Shown: positions 44,512 through 52,714 of the stretch, one piece after another
Position numbering within the stretch: position 1 is the stretch's first letter
Layout: each line of letters begins with the position of its first letter
Origin: Microbacterium arborescens
GTDB lineage: Bacteria; Actinomycetota; Actinomycetes; Actinomycetales; Microbacteriaceae
NCBI RefSeq assembly: GCF_030369635.1
Contig: NZ_CP128474.1
Coordinates: 1,612,001-1,676,000, forward strand
Direction: 5' to 3'
Length of the DNA stretch: 64,000 nt
Position numbers and translations under genes: made by a program
Notes under the pieces: model-generated
What the model was told of the DNA's origin: nothing
Databases searched by the model: none
The model's input: only the letters and a program-made list of their open reading frames with translations

Positions 44512-46191
44512 ATGGCCGAATACATCTACTCCATGGTCCGCGCCCGCAAGGCGGTCGGCGAGAAGCTCATCCTCGACGACGTCACGATGGCATTCCTCCC
44601 CGGCGCAAAGATCGGTATGGTCGGCCCGAACGGCGCCGGTAAGTCCACGATCCTGAAGATCATGGCGGGTCTCGACCAGCCGTCGAACGGCGAGGCGAAG
44701 CTCACGCCCGGCTTCACCGTGGGCATCCTCATGCAGGAGCCCGAGCTCGACGACACGAAGACCGTGCTCGAGAACATCGAGTCGGGCGTCGCCATCAAGG
44801 CCAAGCTCGACCGGTTCAATGAGATCTCCGCGCTCATGGCCGACCCCGACGCCGACTTCGACGCGCTGCTCGCCGAGATGGGCACCCTGCAGGAGGAGAT
44901 CGACGCCGCCGACGGCTGGGACCTCGATTCGCAACTGAACCAGGCAATGGAAGCGCTGCGCACTCCGCCGGCCGACGCATCGGTGGCTCCGCTCTCGGGT
45001 GGAGAACGCCGCCGCGTCGCACTCGCGCGACTGCTCCTCCAGAAGCCCGACCTGCTTCTGCTCGACGAGCCGACCAACCACCTCGACGCCGAGAGCGTGC
45101 TCTGGCTCGAGCAGCACCTGCAGGCCTACAAGGGCGCCGTCATCGCCATCACGCACGACCGGTACTTCCTCGACAACGTCGCGGAGTGGATCGCCGAGGT
45201 CGACCGTGGCCGGCTCCTCAGCTACGAGGGCAATTACTCGACCTACCTCCAGAAGAAGGCCGAGCGCCTCGACGTCCAGGGTAAGAAGGACGCCAAGCTC
45301 GCGAAACGTCTGAAGGAAGAGCTCGAGTGGGTCCGCAGCTCGGCGAAGGGCCGTCAGACCAAGTCGAAGGCGCGACTGGCTCGCTACGAGGAGATGGCCG
45401 CCGAGGCCGAGCGCACGCGCAAACTCGACTTCGAGGAGATCCAGATCCCCGCCGGCCCGCGCCTGGGCAGCGTCGTGATCGACGCGAAGAAGCTGCACAA
45501 GGCGTTCGGTGACCGCGTGCTCATCGACGGACTCAGCTTCAACCTTCCGCCGAACGGGATCGTCGGTGTCATCGGACCCAACGGTGTCGGAAAGACCACG
45601 CTCTTCAAGACGATCGTGGGCCTGGAGCCGCTGGACGGTGGTGAGCTGAAGATCGGCGAGACCGTCAAGATCAGCTACGTCGACCAGTCGCGCGGCAACA
45701 TCGACCCCGAGAAGACGCTGTGGGAGGTCGTCTCGGACGGGTTGGACATCATCACGGTGGGCAAGACCGAGATCCCCTCGCGCGCGTACGTGTCGAAGTT
45801 CGGTTTCAAGGGACCCGACCAGCAGAAGAAGGCGGGGGTGCTCTCCGGTGGTGAGCGCAACCGTCTGAACCTCGCGCTGACCCTGAAGGAGGGCGGAAAC
45901 CTGCTGCTCCTCGACGAGCCGACCAACGACCTCGATGTCGAAACGCTCAGCTCGCTCGAGAACGCCCTTCTCGAGTTCCCCGGCTGTGCCGTCGTCATCA
46001 CCCACGACCGGTGGTTCCTCGACCGCATCGCGACGCACATCCTCGCGTACGAGGGCACCGAGGAGAACCCGGCGCAGTGGTACTGGTTCGAGGGCAACTT
46101 CGAGGCGTACGAGGCGAACAAGATCGAGCGGCTCGGTGCGGATGCGGCGAACCCCGCGAAGTCGACCTACCGCAAGCTCACGCGTGACTGA
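44512..46191 (+). CDS. ettA: energy-dependent translational throttle protein EttA (ABC-F)
   Basis: ABC-F ATPase that binds the ribosomal E site and gates the first elongation steps according to ADP/ATP. 559 residues, two nucleotide-binding domains without membrane parts: Walker A GPNGAGKST and GPNGVGKTT, signatures LSGGERRRVALA and LSGGERNRLNLA, and DEPTNHLD / DEPTNDLD. The arm segment between helices and the linker KGRQTKSKARLARYEEM are typical. The next gene starts 8 bp before its stop. Confidence 0.95.
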   Translation: MAEYIYSMVRARKAVGEKLILDDVTMAFLPGAKIGMVGPNGAGKSTILKIMAGLDQPSNGEAKLTPGFTVGILMQEPELDDTKTVLENIESGVAIKAKLDRFNEISALMADPDADFDALLAEMGTLQEEIDAADGWDLDSQLNQAMEALRTPPADASVAPLSGGERRRVALARLLLQKPDLLLLDEPTNHLDAESVLWLEQHLQAYKGAVIAITHDRYFLDNVAEWIAEVDRGRLLSYEGNYSTYLQKKAERLDVQGKKDAKLAKRLKEELEWVRSSAKGRQTKSKARLARYEEMAAEAERTRKLDFEEIQIPAGPRLGSVVIDAKKLHKAFGDRVLIDGLSFNLPPNGIVGVIGPNGVGKTTLFKTIVGLEPLDGGELKIGETVKISYVDQSRGNIDPEKTLWEVVSDGLDIITVGKTEIPSRAYVSKFGFKGPDQQKKAGVLSGGERNRLNLALTLKEGGNLLLLDEPTNDLDVETLSSLENALLEFPGCAVVITHDRWFLDRIATHILAYEGTEENPAQWYWFEGNFEAYEANKIERLGADAANPAKSTYRKLTRD

Positions 46192-46711
46192 TCACGAGTC
46201 GCACTCGGTGGCCTCGGTGGTGACGACCGCCGGGGCCACGCGCGTCCGTATCCCGATCCATCTGCGCTGGGGAGACCTCGACGCGCTCGGACACGTCAAC
46301 AACACCTCGATGCTCAAGCTCCTCGAAGAGGCGCGCCTGCGTGCGTTCTGGAAGCCGGAAGTCGGTCTCTCGGGGCCATCGACCGCGATCCTCGATGCCC
46401 TGAGCCTGTCAGCTGAGACCATGACGCTGATCGCGCGGCAGGAGATCGAGTACCTCGCGCCCGTTCCCTACGGTCAGCGCCCACTCGACGTCCAACTCTG
46501 GATCGGTCGCATCGGGGGGTCGAGCATCGACGTCTGCTACGAGGTCTACAGTCCCCGTGACGATGAGGTGCAGACGTGCTACGCCCGGTCCACCGCGGTG
46601 GTGGTGATGGTGTCGACCGAGACGGGCCGGCCCGTACGCCTGACCGATCAGATGCGAACGGCGTGGGCCCCTATCGTCGGAGAGCCCATCACCTACGCTC
46701 ACCGTCGCTGA
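46184..46711 (+). CDS. acyl-CoA thioesterase, 4HBT hotdog family
   Basis: 175 residues. A single hotdog fold with the signature RWGDLDALGHVNNTSML, in which the Asp is the likely catalytic residue, and EIEYLAPVPYG in the second strand. It cleaves an unidentified acyl-CoA. GTG 46184 overlaps ettA by 8 bp, a common arrangement in this family. The last 23 bp overlap the convergent TesB-type gene. Confidence 0.83.
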   Translation: MTDHESHSVASVVTTAGATRVRIPIHLRWGDLDALGHVNNTSMLKLLEEARLRAFWKPEVGLSGPSTAILDALSLSAETMTLIARQEIEYLAPVPYGQRPLDVQLWIGRIGGSSIDVCYEVYSPRDDEVQTCYARSTAVVVMVSTETGRPVRLTDQMRTAWAPIVGEPITYAHRR

Positions 46712-47636
46712 TCGTCCCCGAGATCTCCGTGCCGGGGACCCGCACCATGATCTCCTGCGCGACGCTCGCGATGAGTGTTCCCGCGCGGTCGTAGATGCGT
46801 CCCGTCGACAGGCCTCGCCCGCCACGCGCGCTGGGCGACTCCTGGACGTAGAGGAGCCAGTCGTCCACGCGCGCCGAGCGGTGCCACCACATCGCGTGGT
46901 CGAGGCTCGCGACCTTCAGGCCCGGCGTCGCCCACGCGAGCCCGTGTGCGCGCAGCACCGGCTCCTGGATGGTGAGGTCGCTGAGGAACGCGAGCGCCGC
47001 GCGGTGCACGGTGGGATCGTCGGGCAGGGCTGAGCGGGTGCGGGCCCAGACCGCCTGCCGGGGCGTCTTCGTGGGGTCCGGGTCCAGGTAGATCGGAGCG
47101 GTGACGTGGCGCAGCTCGATGGGGCTCGCAGAGAAGATCCGCCGGCTCAGCGGGTGCATGCCGCTCAACTGCTCTTCGAGTGCGGGGAGGTCTTCGGGCT
47201 GCGGCATTCCGTCGGGCATCGGTTCCGCGTGCTCGACGCCGGGGTCCTCGTCCTCGAACGACGCGATCATCGAGAAGATCGGCATCCCGTTCTGGAACGC
47301 CTGCGTTCGCCGTGTCGAGAACGAGCGCCCGTCGTGGATGCGGTCCACGGAGAAGGTGATGTTGCGCGCCGAGTCGCCCGGGCGCAGGAAGTACCCGTGC
47401 ATCGAATGGGGCACACGTTCGTCCGGCACGGTGCGCATCGCAGCCATCGTCGCCTGGGCGAGCACCTGCCCTCCGAAGACGCGTCCCTGCGGCATGACCT
47501 GCGATCTGCCGGTGAAGATGTCCTCTGTCGTCCGCGCCTCGCTCGACGAGAGGTCGAGCACGCTGAGCATGGCGGCGACGGGATCCGTCTCTTCGGCGGA
47601 GTGGTCGGGTGCGGGAGCTGAGCTGTGTGCGGACAT
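46689..47636 (-). CDS. tesB: acyl-CoA thioesterase II (TesB family)
   Basis: 315 residues with two hotdog domains: GRVFGGQVLAQATMAA and HSMHGYFLRPGD in the first, AFLSDLTIQEPVLRAHG and SLDHAMWWHRSARVDDWLLY in the second, where the catalytic Asp (LSD), Thr and Gln positions of TesB can be seen. Hydrolyses medium and long acyl-CoAs. ATG 47636 is reached 8 bp after TAGACT; divergent from 47657. Confidence 0.9.
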   Translation of the reverse strand: MSAHSSAPAPDHSAEETDPVAAMLSVLDLSSSEARTTEDIFTGRSQVMPQGRVFGGQVLAQATMAAMRTVPDERVPHSMHGYFLRPGDSARNITFSVDRIHDGRSFSTRRTQAFQNGMPIFSMIASFEDEDPGVEHAEPMPDGMPQPEDLPALEEQLSGMHPLSRRIFSASPIELRHVTAPIYLDPDPTKTPRQAVWARTRSALPDDPTVHRAALAFLSDLTIQEPVLRAHGLAWATPGLKVASLDHAMWWHRSARVDDWLLYVQESPSARGGRGLSTGRIYDRAGTLIASVAQEIMVRVPGTEISGTISDGERR

Positions 47637-47643
47637 CGCTCGG

Positions 47644-47650
47644 TAGTCTA
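47644..47650. promoter_or_regulatory. shared divergent -10 element TAGTCTA
   Basis: Seven bases give TAGTCT on the plus strand (47644-47649; 7 bp before ATG 47657) and TAGACT on the minus strand (47650-47645; 8 bp before ATG 47636). The whole gap is 20 bp, so two leaderless transcripts must start from one element. Confidence 0.6.
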
Positions 47651-47656
47651 GGACGG

Positions 47657-48331
47657 ATGTCCGAGCGCCTCTTCTTCCCGCATTCCGAGGTCGCGCGCGA
47701 CGTCCTGACGTTCGCCGGCCGCGCCGCCCGGCACGGCGACGGCGTCGTCAGGCTGCAGGCCGGCGCCGGCGTCCTCGCGCTCTCGTGTGCTCCGCTGTCT
47801 CCGCGTTCGCTCACCGACCCCACCCCGTTCGTCCTCGCTCTGCGGACGGCGCGGGTCGATCCCGAGCTCGAGTGCGACCTCACGGTCGACGCCGCTGCCC
47901 TCGCCCCCGACGCCGACGACGATCGCGCCGTCCGGCTCCCGGACAGCGCGGTCACGGCCGTGTGGTCCGGTGTTTCGCCGCCGCGCACCGGTTGGCGGGA
48001 AGACGGGACGCTCGACTCCGCCCGCGTTTCGCTCCGCGCTCAGTGGGGTATCGCCGCCGTCGCGCGTCAGCTGCCCACGGGGGCCGGTGACGACGTCGTC
48101 CACCTCGTCCGCTCGTCGGTGTGGGGTGCGCCGGACGGCGATCTGGCGGGTCTGCCCCTGGGTGTGGCCTTCGCGGCTGTCGGACTGGGGTTCATCGCGG
48201 GCGCCGAGAAGCCGACGATCCGTCGCACCGACGTCTGGACGCGCGTGTCCTTCGCGCGCGGGCACGTGCTCACCCGCGGCCCCGTCGCGATGGGGCTGAC
48301 CCCCGTGCGGGCGACCGGCCCCGGACGGTGA
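47657..48331 (+). CDS. conserved hypothetical protein of Micrococcales
   Basis: 224 residues, no signal peptide. SERLFFPHSEVARDVLTFAGRA begins the protein; the middle is Asp/Ala-rich (LAPDADDDRAVRLPDSAV), then SLRAQWGIAAVARQLP and a C-terminal part with VWTRVSFARGHVLTRGP. Not assigned to a family with known function. Start at ATG 47657 is set by the divergent -10 element. Tail to tail with the globin gene, 1 bp between stops. Confidence 0.7.
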   Translation: MSERLFFPHSEVARDVLTFAGRAARHGDGVVRLQAGAGVLALSCAPLSPRSLTDPTPFVLALRTARVDPELECDLTVDAAALAPDADDDRAVRLPDSAVTAVWSGVSPPRTGWREDGTLDSARVSLRAQWGIAAVARQLPTGAGDDVVHLVRSSVWGAPDGDLAGLPLGVAFAAVGLGFIAGAEKPTIRRTDVWTRVSFARGHVLTRGPVAMGLTPVRATGPGR

Positions 48332-48332
48332 G

Positions 48333-48803
48333 TCAGCTGGGCGTCGACGTGTCGTCGGCGGGTGCGGGATTCAGATCGATCGTCGCCCGGCCGTCCGGGC
48401 GCTGCGAAGCGATCCCGGCAGGCTCGAACGTGTTGACCATCGCATACGCTGCGCGTTCGAGGTAGTCCCAGAGCGTCGCCTCGTGCAACGGCGGTAGCGC
48501 GAGCTCGTCGAGCGCCGTTCGCATGTGGCGCAGCCACCGGTCTCGCGCGTCGGGATCGACGTGGAACGGGCGATGACGCATACGCAGCCGGGGGTGACCG
48601 CGCTCCTCGCCGTAGGTGCTCGGACCGCCCCAGTACTGCTCGAGGAAAGTCGTCAGCCGGTGGGCCGCGGGAGCAAGGTCTGCCTCGGGGTACATCGGCC
48701 GCAAGACGTCGTCGGCGGCCACCTCCCGATAGAAGACATCGACGAGGCGCACGAACGTGCCGTGTCCGCCGACCTCGTCGTAGAAGCTGACCTGGTCGCT
48801 CAC
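48333..48803 (-). CDS. group II truncated hemoglobin (GlbO-like)
   Basis: 156 residues. Truncated globin with EVGGHGTFVRLVDVFYREV at the A/B helices, VLRPMYPEADL, the proximal His in RMRHRPFHVD, and the group II Trp in DRWLRHMRTAL. Binds oxygen or nitric oxide; a respiratory or detoxifying role is usual. GTG start overlaps the MscS stop (GTGA), so both are coupled. Confidence 0.9.
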   Translation of the reverse strand: MSDQVSFYDEVGGHGTFVRLVDVFYREVAADDVLRPMYPEADLAPAAHRLTTFLEQYWGGPSTYGEERGHPRLRMRHRPFHVDPDARDRWLRHMRTALDELALPPLHEATLWDYLERAAYAMVNTFEPAGIASQRPDGRATIDLNPAPADDTSTPS

Positions 48804-49924
48804 GGGTTGCCCTTCTGCTGATCGGATGAATCGCCGTCGCCGGGGTGCGACTCGGGCGAGGCAGCGGCATCCGATCCCGCGCCGCCGCCCTTGTTGCGCT
48901 TCGGCCGCCACTGCGGGCGCCCCTTCACCGGCGGCGGGGTCACGGGGTGGGGCTTGGTCCGCGGCGGATTCGCCCCCCGGATGCTCTGGGCACCCTCGAA
49001 GCCGGTGAGGACGGTGGAGTTGAGCTGCGGCAGCTTGACCCCGAGCTCATCCACCGCATGCTTCAGCCGTACGCGCAACGCTCGCGCGACGTCGTCCTTC
49101 GCGTTGGGACGCGTCTTCACGACCACGCGGATCACAAGAGCGTCGCCGGTGATTGACTCCAGCCCCCAGAGCTCGGGCTTCTCGATGATCCGGCTCCGCC
49201 ACTTCGGCTCGCGTGCGAGGTCCTTCGCCGCGTCGATCACCGTCTTCTCGACGACCTCGACATCAGTGTCGGCAGGCACCGCGAGATCGATGATCACCCG
49301 CGACCAGCCCTGCGACATGTTGCCGATGCGGGTGATTTCGCCGTTACGAACGAACCACAGCGTGCCGTTGACGTCGCGAACATGCGTGACACGCACGCTG
49401 ACGTACTCGACGATGCCGGTCGCGAGTCCGAGGTCGACGACATCGCCGATGCCGATCTGGTCCTCGGCGACGATGAACATGCCGTTCAGCACGTCTTTGA
49501 CGATGTTCTGGGCGCCGAAACCCAGGCCCGCGCCGATGGCAGCCGACAACAGCGTGAACGAACCGAGAATGCCGGGGCTGAGGACCCCGACGACCATGAG
49601 CAGCGCGACGATGACGATGGTGACGTTGACGATGTTGGTCAGGATCGAGCCGAGCGTCCGCGTGCGCTGCACGATGCGCACCTGAGCCAGCGGCGACATG
49701 TCGATCGCGCGCGTGTCTTCGGCCTCGGCGCGCGTCTTCGCGCCGCGTACGATGCGGTCGACGATGCGCCCGATGAGTCGGCGCATCACCCACGACAGCG
49801 CGAACGCGCCCAGCACGATTCCGGCGACGGCGACGATGTTCCAGCCCGCTTCGGACAGGAACTTCCAGAAATCCTCAGCGGGGAACTCCCAGGCCATGGG
49901 CAGCGGAGTGGTCACGGTGGTCAT
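48800..49924 (-). CDS. mechanosensitive channel of MscS family
   Basis: 374 residues. Two or three membrane helices (about 25-45 and 95-120), the pore-lining helix region LSAAIGAGLGFGAQNIVKDVLNG with FGAQNIVKD, the beta domain (EDQIGIGDVVDL, WFVRNGEI) and an extended hydrophilic C-terminal tail of about 60 residues rich in Pro, Lys and Gly. Opens on osmotic downshock. ATG 49924 is set by TAGGAT at 7 bp. Confidence 0.92.
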   Translation of the reverse strand: MTTVTTPLPMAWEFPAEDFWKFLSEAGWNIVAVAGIVLGAFALSWVMRRLIGRIVDRIVRGAKTRAEAEDTRAIDMSPLAQVRIVQRTRTLGSILTNIVNVTIVIVALLMVVGVLSPGILGSFTLLSAAIGAGLGFGAQNIVKDVLNGMFIVAEDQIGIGDVVDLGLATGIVEYVSVRVTHVRDVNGTLWFVRNGEITRIGNMSQGWSRVIIDLAVPADTDVEVVEKTVIDAAKDLAREPKWRSRIIEKPELWGLESITGDALVIRVVVKTRPNAKDDVARALRVRLKHAVDELGVKLPQLNSTVLTGFEGAQSIRGANPPRTKPHPVTPPPVKGRPQWRPKRNKGGGAGSDAAASPESHPGDGDSSDQQKGNP

Positions 49925-49931
49925 CGCTCCG

Positions 49932-49937
49932 ATCCTA
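49932..49937 (-). promoter_or_regulatory. -10 box TAGGAT, leaderless mscS start
   Basis: TAGGAT (49937 to 49932), 7 bp, then the ATG at 49924. Confidence 0.6.
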
Positions 49938-49970
49938 ACGATGCGTCCCTTGACTCTCCCGAGAGCATGG

Positions 49971-50645
49971 TCAGGAGTCGACGCCGGGATCGGCGAGCCC
50001 ATGGGCGATGAGCACGGCGTGCACGCGGTCTCGTGCGGGGAGCTTGGTCAGGATACGACCGACATGGGTCTTCACCGTCGACTCGCTGAGGAACAGCTCG
50101 GCCGCGATCTCGAGATTCGTCAGCCCTCGCGCCATCGCGGCCAGGACGTCCGCCTCGCGGGCGGTGAGCGAGCTCGGGGCGACCGGCTGGGGCGCCGGGA
50201 GTCCTGTCGCGGTGACCAGCTCGATCATCCGCCGCGTGATCCGCGGAGCCAGGGTCGCTTCGCCCGCGGCGACCGCACGCACCGCGGCGACGAGCTCGTC
50301 CCGTCGCGCATCCTTCAGCAGGAAGCCTCCGGCGCCGGCGCGGAGCGCGCCGAACGCGTACTCGTCGAGGTCGAAGGTCGTCAGCACCAGCACCGCGACG
50401 CCCGGATACTCCGCTCGGATGCGTGCGGTGGCCTCGATGCCGTCGACGCCGGGCATACGCACGTCCATGAGCACGACATCGGGAGACGACGAGGCGACGG
50501 AGCGGAGCGCCGCCGCGCCGTCATCCGCCTCGCCGACGACCTCGATGCCCTCGGCAGCGTCGAGCACCATGCGGAACCCCAGGCGGATGAGCTGTTGGTC
50601 GTCGACGATCAGCACGCGGATGGGGGAGGCCTGGTCAACGGTCAT
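49971..50645 (-). CDS. NarL/LuxR-family response regulator
   Basis: 224 residues. Receiver domain with VLIVDDQQLIRLGF, phosphoacceptor Asp in VVLMDVRMPG, LTTFD and the Lys in FLLKD; C-terminal LuxR helix-turn-helix with LTAREADVLAAMARGLTNLEIA, read in parts, and SESTVKTHV. Start overlaps the kinase gene by 11 bp. The ABC exporter genes upstream are the obvious target by position. Confidence 0.94.
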   Translation of the reverse strand: MTVDQASPIRVLIVDDQQLIRLGFRMVLDAAEGIEVVGEADDGAAALRSVASSSPDVVLMDVRMPGVDGIEATARIRAEYPGVAVLVLTTFDLDEYAFGALRAGAGGFLLKDARRDELVAAVRAVAAGEATLAPRITRRMIELVTATGLPAPQPVAPSSLTAREADVLAAMARGLTNLEIAAELFLSESTVKTHVGRILTKLPARDRVHAVLIAHGLADPGVDS

Positions 50646-51894
50646 GGTTCTCCTGTTCGAGCGGGATGCGGGCGTGCACGCGCCATCCTCGGCCGGGACC
50701 CGCCCCCGCGGTCACAGACCCACCCGCAAGGATGACGCGCTCGCGGAGTCCGCGCAGCCCGTATCCCGACGGCGACAGTGTGGGTACCACCGGCTCGCCG
50801 TCGTCGACGATGTCGACCTCTACAGCGTCCGGACGGTACGCGACTCGCACGTCGATGCGTTCCGCATGGCGCGCGTGGCGCATGGCGTTGGTGACGCCTT
50901 CCTGGACGATCCGCGAGATGGCCAGCTGCACCGCGCTGCTGAGCTGCGGCCTGTCGCCCGAGACGGTCAGCGTCGCGTCGAAGCCGGCGGCACGCGCGGA
51001 ATCGACCGTCGCGACGGTCGTGTCGCGGGCCAGGGGAGCGAGCGGCGCGATGTCGTCCTCCCGCAGGATGCCGAGCGTGGCACGCATGTCACGCAGCGCT
51101 TCACGGCCCGTGGACGCGATCGCGGTGGCGCCGGGACGAGCCCGATCGATGTCGTTGGACGCAGCGACCCCCTCGGCGAGGGCGACCATCACGGTGAGCG
51201 AATGGGCGACGATGTCGTGGAGTTCGCGTGCGATGCGATCGCGCTCGGCGGCCGCGGCGAGCCGGGTCTGCTGGTCGCGCTCGACGACGAGCTGGCGCGA
51301 CCGGTCGATCAGCGCCGCGACGTAGCGGTGACGGTTGCCGACGTTGGCGCCGATGAGCGAGCCGATCAGCGCAGCGAGCGCCTCGCTGACCAGGGAGTTC
51401 CAGGCGATCGCGGGGCTGATGCCCCCGGTGAACGCGAGTACCGCGACCACCGAGGCCATCACGCCGAGGGCCGCACCGACACCGATGAGGCAGGCACGGA
51501 CGCTCCGGTGGACGGCGAGGGTATAGGCCGCGATCCCGAGCATCGGGCCGCCCGTCGGCAGAGGCGCGAGGAGGTAGGCCAACGAGACGATGACCGCTCC
51601 CACGAACACGACCGTCGGGTAGCGTCTGCGCACCAGGAGTGACGCGCAGCCCAGCACGATGATCACCATGACGAACGGTCCGGTCGCGGGCCACCGCTGG
51701 CCGAGACCGACCGCTTCGTCGATGCGATCCTCGTAACTCGTCGCGGGGACGAGCGAGAACGCGAGGCAGATCAGCGCGGTGAGGATGTCGGCGAAGACGG
51801 GATGCCGTGCCCAGAACTGCCGCAGCACCCCCGGGGGACGCGGAAGCCGCAGCTCGTCATCATGCGATGACGGGCTGCGGCTTCCGGGAGACAC
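50635..51894 (-). CDS. sensor histidine kinase (HisKA_3 type)
   Basis: 419 residues. About six membrane helices in residues 30-190 with hardly any outer loops, then a HisKA_3 dimerisation helix with the phosphoacceptor His in ERDRIARELHDIVAH, and an ATPase domain with EGVTNAMRHA (N box) and GYGLRGLRERV (G box). Such kinases with short loops sense membrane stress or antimicrobial peptides. GTG 51894 lies 7 bp after TAGGGT, whose TAG is the stop of the ABC permease. A 21-bp hairpin covers codons 3-18. Confidence 0.9.
   Translation of the reverse strand: MSPGSRSPSSHDDELRLPRPPGVLRQFWARHPVFADILTALICLAFSLVPATSYEDRIDEAVGLGQRWPATGPFVMVIIVLGCASLLVRRRYPTVVFVGAVIVSLAYLLAPLPTGGPMLGIAAYTLAVHRSVRACLIGVGAALGVMASVVAVLAFTGGISPAIAWNSLVSEALAALIGSLIGANVGNRHRYVAALIDRSRQLVVERDQQTRLAAAAERDRIARELHDIVAHSLTVMVALAEGVAASNDIDRARPGATAIASTGREALRDMRATLGILREDDIAPLAPLARDTTVATVDSARAAGFDATLTVSGDRPQLSSAVQLAISRIVQEGVTNAMRHARHAERIDVRVAYRPDAVEVDIVDDGEPVVPTLSPSGYGLRGLRERVILAGGSVTAGAGPGRGWRVHARIPLEQENHDR
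51841..51886. repeat. 21-bp inverted repeat inside the kinase start
   Basis: 51841-51861 pairs with 51866-51886 around a 4-nt loop, with a single non-Watson-Crick position (G-U on the plus strand RNA, A-C on the kinase mRNA). It occupies nucleotides 9-54 of the predicted leaderless kinase mRNA. No T-run follows on either strand. Confidence 0.8.
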
Positions 51895-51901
51895 TCCTCG
51901 T

Positions 51902-51907
51902 ACCCTA
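51902..51907 (-). promoter_or_regulatory. -10 box TAGGGT, leaderless kinase start
   Basis: TAGGGT (51907 to 51902) contains the stop codon of the ABC permease gene and stands 7 bp before the GTG of the kinase at 51894. The two-component genes thus have their own promoter inside the exporter operon. Confidence 0.6.
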
Positions 51908-52714
51908 CGCGTCGGTCGAGCGGAGAATCGCCCACCCGCCGAGCAGCGTCGCAGCCGGCCAGGCGAGGAGGGTGATGAGGCCCGTCACGAACTCATCGCT
52001 GCCGGGTGTCGTGACGGTCTGGGCCGCGCTCGAGGGCAGGTACTGGGTGAGATCGACGATCCACGCCCAGGACTCGCCCGCGAAGGAGAACATGCTCAGC
52101 ACGATGGGCAGGACGAAGAGGATGCCCACCGTCGCGGCGATCGCGCCGGCACCGCTGCGGATGATGAATCCCCAGCCGAGACCCAGCAGCGCGAAGGTCG
52201 CCATCGCGAGGACGCCCAGAGCGAGCGGGATCACGGATGTCTCGGCATCCGACCAGTCGATGGCTCGCTCGCCGAAGATCGGCGCAGAGGCGACGACCGA
52301 CACGATCGTGGTGACGACGGTCGTCGCGGCGAGGAGGAGAGCGACGACGACGCCCTTCGCCACGAGCACGGCCCCGCGGCGCGGTTCAGCGGTCAGTGTC
52401 GAGCGGATCATTCCGGTGGAGTACTCGCCGGTGATGGCCATGGCGCCGAGTATGCCGGCGACGAGCATCGTGAACTGCATCGGTGCGACGATCGCACCCA
52501 CCGGATTGAAGTCGCCGCTGAACTCCTGGGAGGCCCATGCCATGAGGAGCGAGATCCCGATCGCCAGGACCGCGGTGACGGCCAGCGACCACCAGGTGGA
52601 GCGCAGCGTCAGCAGCTTGATGGCCTCGCTGCGGACGAGGCGGCCGAAGGACAGACGAGCGTCGGGCTGCGTGGGGCGCGCGGGCGCCGCGGTGTGCACA
52701 GCGGTGGTGGTCAT
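51905..52714 (-). CDS. ABC-2 type exporter permease
   Basis: 269 residues with six membrane helices after a cytoplasmic N-terminus of about 40 residues: RSEAIKLLTLRSTWWSLAV, FTMLVAGILGAMAITGEYSTGMIRSTL (in two parts) with the EYSTGMIRST stretch typical of ABC-2 permeases next to BceA/NatA-like ATPases. Start overlaps the ATPase stop by ATGA. Likely exports a peptide antibiotic or lipid-linked drug (inference from the class). Confidence 0.88.
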   Translation of the reverse strand: MTTTAVHTAAPARPTQPDARLSFGRLVRSEAIKLLTLRSTWWSLAVTAVLAIGISLLMAWASQEFSGDFNPVGAIVAPMQFTMLVAGILGAMAITGEYSTGMIRSTLTAEPRRGAVLVAKGVVVALLLAATTVVTTIVSVVASAPIFGERAIDWSDAETSVIPLALGVLAMATFALLGLGWGFIIRSGAGAIAATVGILFVLPIVLSMFSFAGESWAWIVDLTQYLPSSAAQTVTTPGSDEFVTGLITLLAWPAATLLGGWAILRSTDA

